Shown here piece after piece: positions 63,109-64,000 of a stretch of 64,000 nucleotides of DNA. Numbering within the stretch: the stretch's first letter is position 1; each line of letters opens with the position of its first letter. The translations under genes were made by a program, and so were the position numbers. This DNA comes from Candidatus Zhuqueibacterota bacterium (GTDB lineage: Bacteria > Zhuqueibacterota > Zhuqueibacteria > Oceanimicrobiales > Oceanimicrobiaceae): contig JAJDAF010000011.1 in the NCBI GenBank assembly GCA_029261995.1, forward strand, positions 48,859 to 112,858, in the 5' to 3' direction. Under the pieces are notes generated by a model, which was not told the origin of the DNA, did not search any database, and saw nothing but the letters and a program-made list of their open reading frames with translations.

Positions 63109-63243
63109 TCGTTCCCACGCTCGGCGTGGGAATGCATCTAGGGACGCTCCTGCGTCCCGCGTTTCATGAACGGAACGTAAGAGCCCTGTCACTGGACGCA
63201 GGAGCGTCCTGCTCTGCGGTCGCCACGCGGAGCGTGGGAACGA
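63109..63243. repeat. Nested palindromic REP/MITE-like element
   Basis: TCGTTCCCACGCTC (63109-63122) and GAGCGTGGGAACGA (63230-63243) are perfect 14-bp inverted ends. The inner arms GGACGCTCCTGCGTCC (63142-63157) and GGACGCAGGAGCGTCC (63194-63209) are also exact inverted copies. The 135-base element ends seven bases from the stop codon of the 63250 gene. Confidence 0.85.
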
Positions 63244-63249
63244 AGAACT

Positions 63250-63843
63250 CTATTCCTTGTCGCCTGAGCCGGCGTCTTCAGACTCTGTAGGCGGGCTCCC
63301 TGGATGTATGTCGCGTGGTCGTATCTCACCAAATGAACCCTCTTTGATCGATCTTATTGGTGTAGGTTCCGGCTTTGGAGGCGGTGTTGCCTCCGGTTCC
63401 CTGGAATCCGATGCGTTGTCTTGTTCATCTGACATTTCATTCTTCTCCTCAATGGATTGTACAACTTCGACTTTGTGAATCTTCTGGGTCGAATTGGCTT
63501 TTAGGTAAAATGGTATACTGCTTATGAATAGTAGTAGCAAAGTGTATGTCAGACTATTTGATGTCTTTAGCAACAAGTCATTCTTTCGTTCATTGCTTTC
63601 AATATTCTCGTCAATGCAAATGGTGTAATTTCTCTTAAGCAGATTGTAGATGTCCTCATCTATCAAGTTAGCAATCTTCTGTTCGCCAACGTCGTTGTAG
63701 TAAGGGTCTTTATAGTAATCCTTTATGGCACTGATATCGTGCTCGATTTCTGAAGCTTTTGGCAGGTACGAATAGTAATAGCCATGGAAAGAGCGCCATA
63801 AAAAATATCCTGTGGCCAATACAAACACTATTGTCAAGGTCAA
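63250..63843 (-). CDS. Hypothetical membrane protein with acidic Pro-rich tail
   Basis: A 197-residue protein with two hydrophobic segments (about 3-18, VFVLATGYFLW, and 98-113, LTYTLLLLFISSIPFYL). Between them is a soluble region with many Asp, Glu and Tyr. The C-terminal 65 residues are disordered-looking and rich in Glu, Pro and Ser (EPEATPPPKPEPTP). No family was recognised. Only a TTG start at 63843 (or GTG 63831) is available, with no ribosome binding site, and an in-frame stop lies 54 bases upstream, so the true 5 prime end may be lost. A string resembling an insertion-element end occurs just upstream (63877-63895). Confidence 0.55.
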   Translation of the reverse strand: MTLTIVFVLATGYFLWRSFHGYYYSYLPKASEIEHDISAIKDYYKDPYYNDVGEQKIANLIDEDIYNLLKRNYTICIDENIESNERKNDLLLKTSNSLTYTLLLLFISSIPFYLKANSTQKIHKVEVVQSIEEKNEMSDEQDNASDSREPEATPPPKPEPTPIRSIKEGSFGEIRPRDIHPGSPPTESEDAGSGDKE

Positions 63844-64000
63844 TAGGACATGAAGACTAACAGGATGTCCCCCAAAATTTGCTTGGACACCACAATATAA
63901 TCAATTAATAATTTAGGAGTTACGTATTACAGAATTCGTGTAAATTGCTTGCAAAAAAGGCTCCAACCTTATACATTAATTTTATCAGGATTAACTTTTC

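Noticed and set aside
63877..63895. Possible insertion-sequence end (TGTCCAAGCAAATTTTGGG on the minus strand)
   Set aside because: Only one end is visible, and no transposase or matching inverted repeat lies within the window.

Overview
The window reads like a chromosome segment of an uncultured, probably anaerobic or facultative bacterium of the FCB group, close to Calditrichota or candidate phylum KSB1. The grounds are three proteins with the C-terminal sorting signature NYPNPFNP or NFPNPFNP and a G-Y-Y-KL ending typical of the type IX secretion system in those lineages, a TonB receptor with a carboxypeptidase-regulatory N-terminus, Shine-Dalgarno-led genes, and about 86 c-type haem sites. 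The taxonomic call is inference. No rRNA, tRNA, CRISPR array or transposase was found.

Layout. 1-6.5 kb: a cyclic-nucleotide-domain protein, histidine kinase and NtrC-type regulator operon (cut by the window edge), a second NtrC-type regulator with a degenerate receiver, and a short Rho factor. 7-14 kb: lipoprotein, TonB receptor, Rrf2 regulator, radical SAM protein and quinone oxidoreductase. 14-18 kb: broken receiver genes and a five-PAS hybrid kinase. 18-20.6 kb: a degenerate 21-bp repeat tract, an unknown protein and a fatty-acid hydroxylase. 20.8-25.6 kb: an aa3-type cytochrome c oxidase operon whose distal end holds a decayed second subunit II gene.

25.9-49.2 kb is an electron-transfer island, almost all on the minus strand. 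It holds a 14-haem cytochrome beside an outer-membrane barrel, two paralogous 8-haem cytochromes with type IX sorting domains, a NapC-like membrane cytochrome, a c554-like cytochrome, a 7-haem lipoprotein with a CX4CH site, an octahaem HAO-like protein and a frameshifted cytochrome remnant. It ends with a five-gene operon encoding an 11-haem cytochrome, a cytochrome b, a 19-haem cytochrome fused to a cytochrome b, and two sigma-54 activators. A sigma-54-type promoter precedes this operon, and another with paired dyad sites lies just past its last gene. The parts together suggest a quinone-linked, sigma-54-controlled multihaem conduit between inner membrane and cell surface. Direction of electron flow cannot be read from the sequence.

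49.4-64 kb is mostly housekeeping and scattered surface or hypothetical genes: cyclase, dUTPase, DUF423 protein, aconitase, leucine-rich-repeat protein, type IX cargo, an S74-chaperone fibre protein, lipoproteins, 1-Cys peroxiredoxin with a palindromic operator, and an HU-like protein. Three REP or MITE-like palindromic elements interrupt it. Start codons were chosen from visible ribosome binding sites where possible, so several genes are shorter than the longest open frame.
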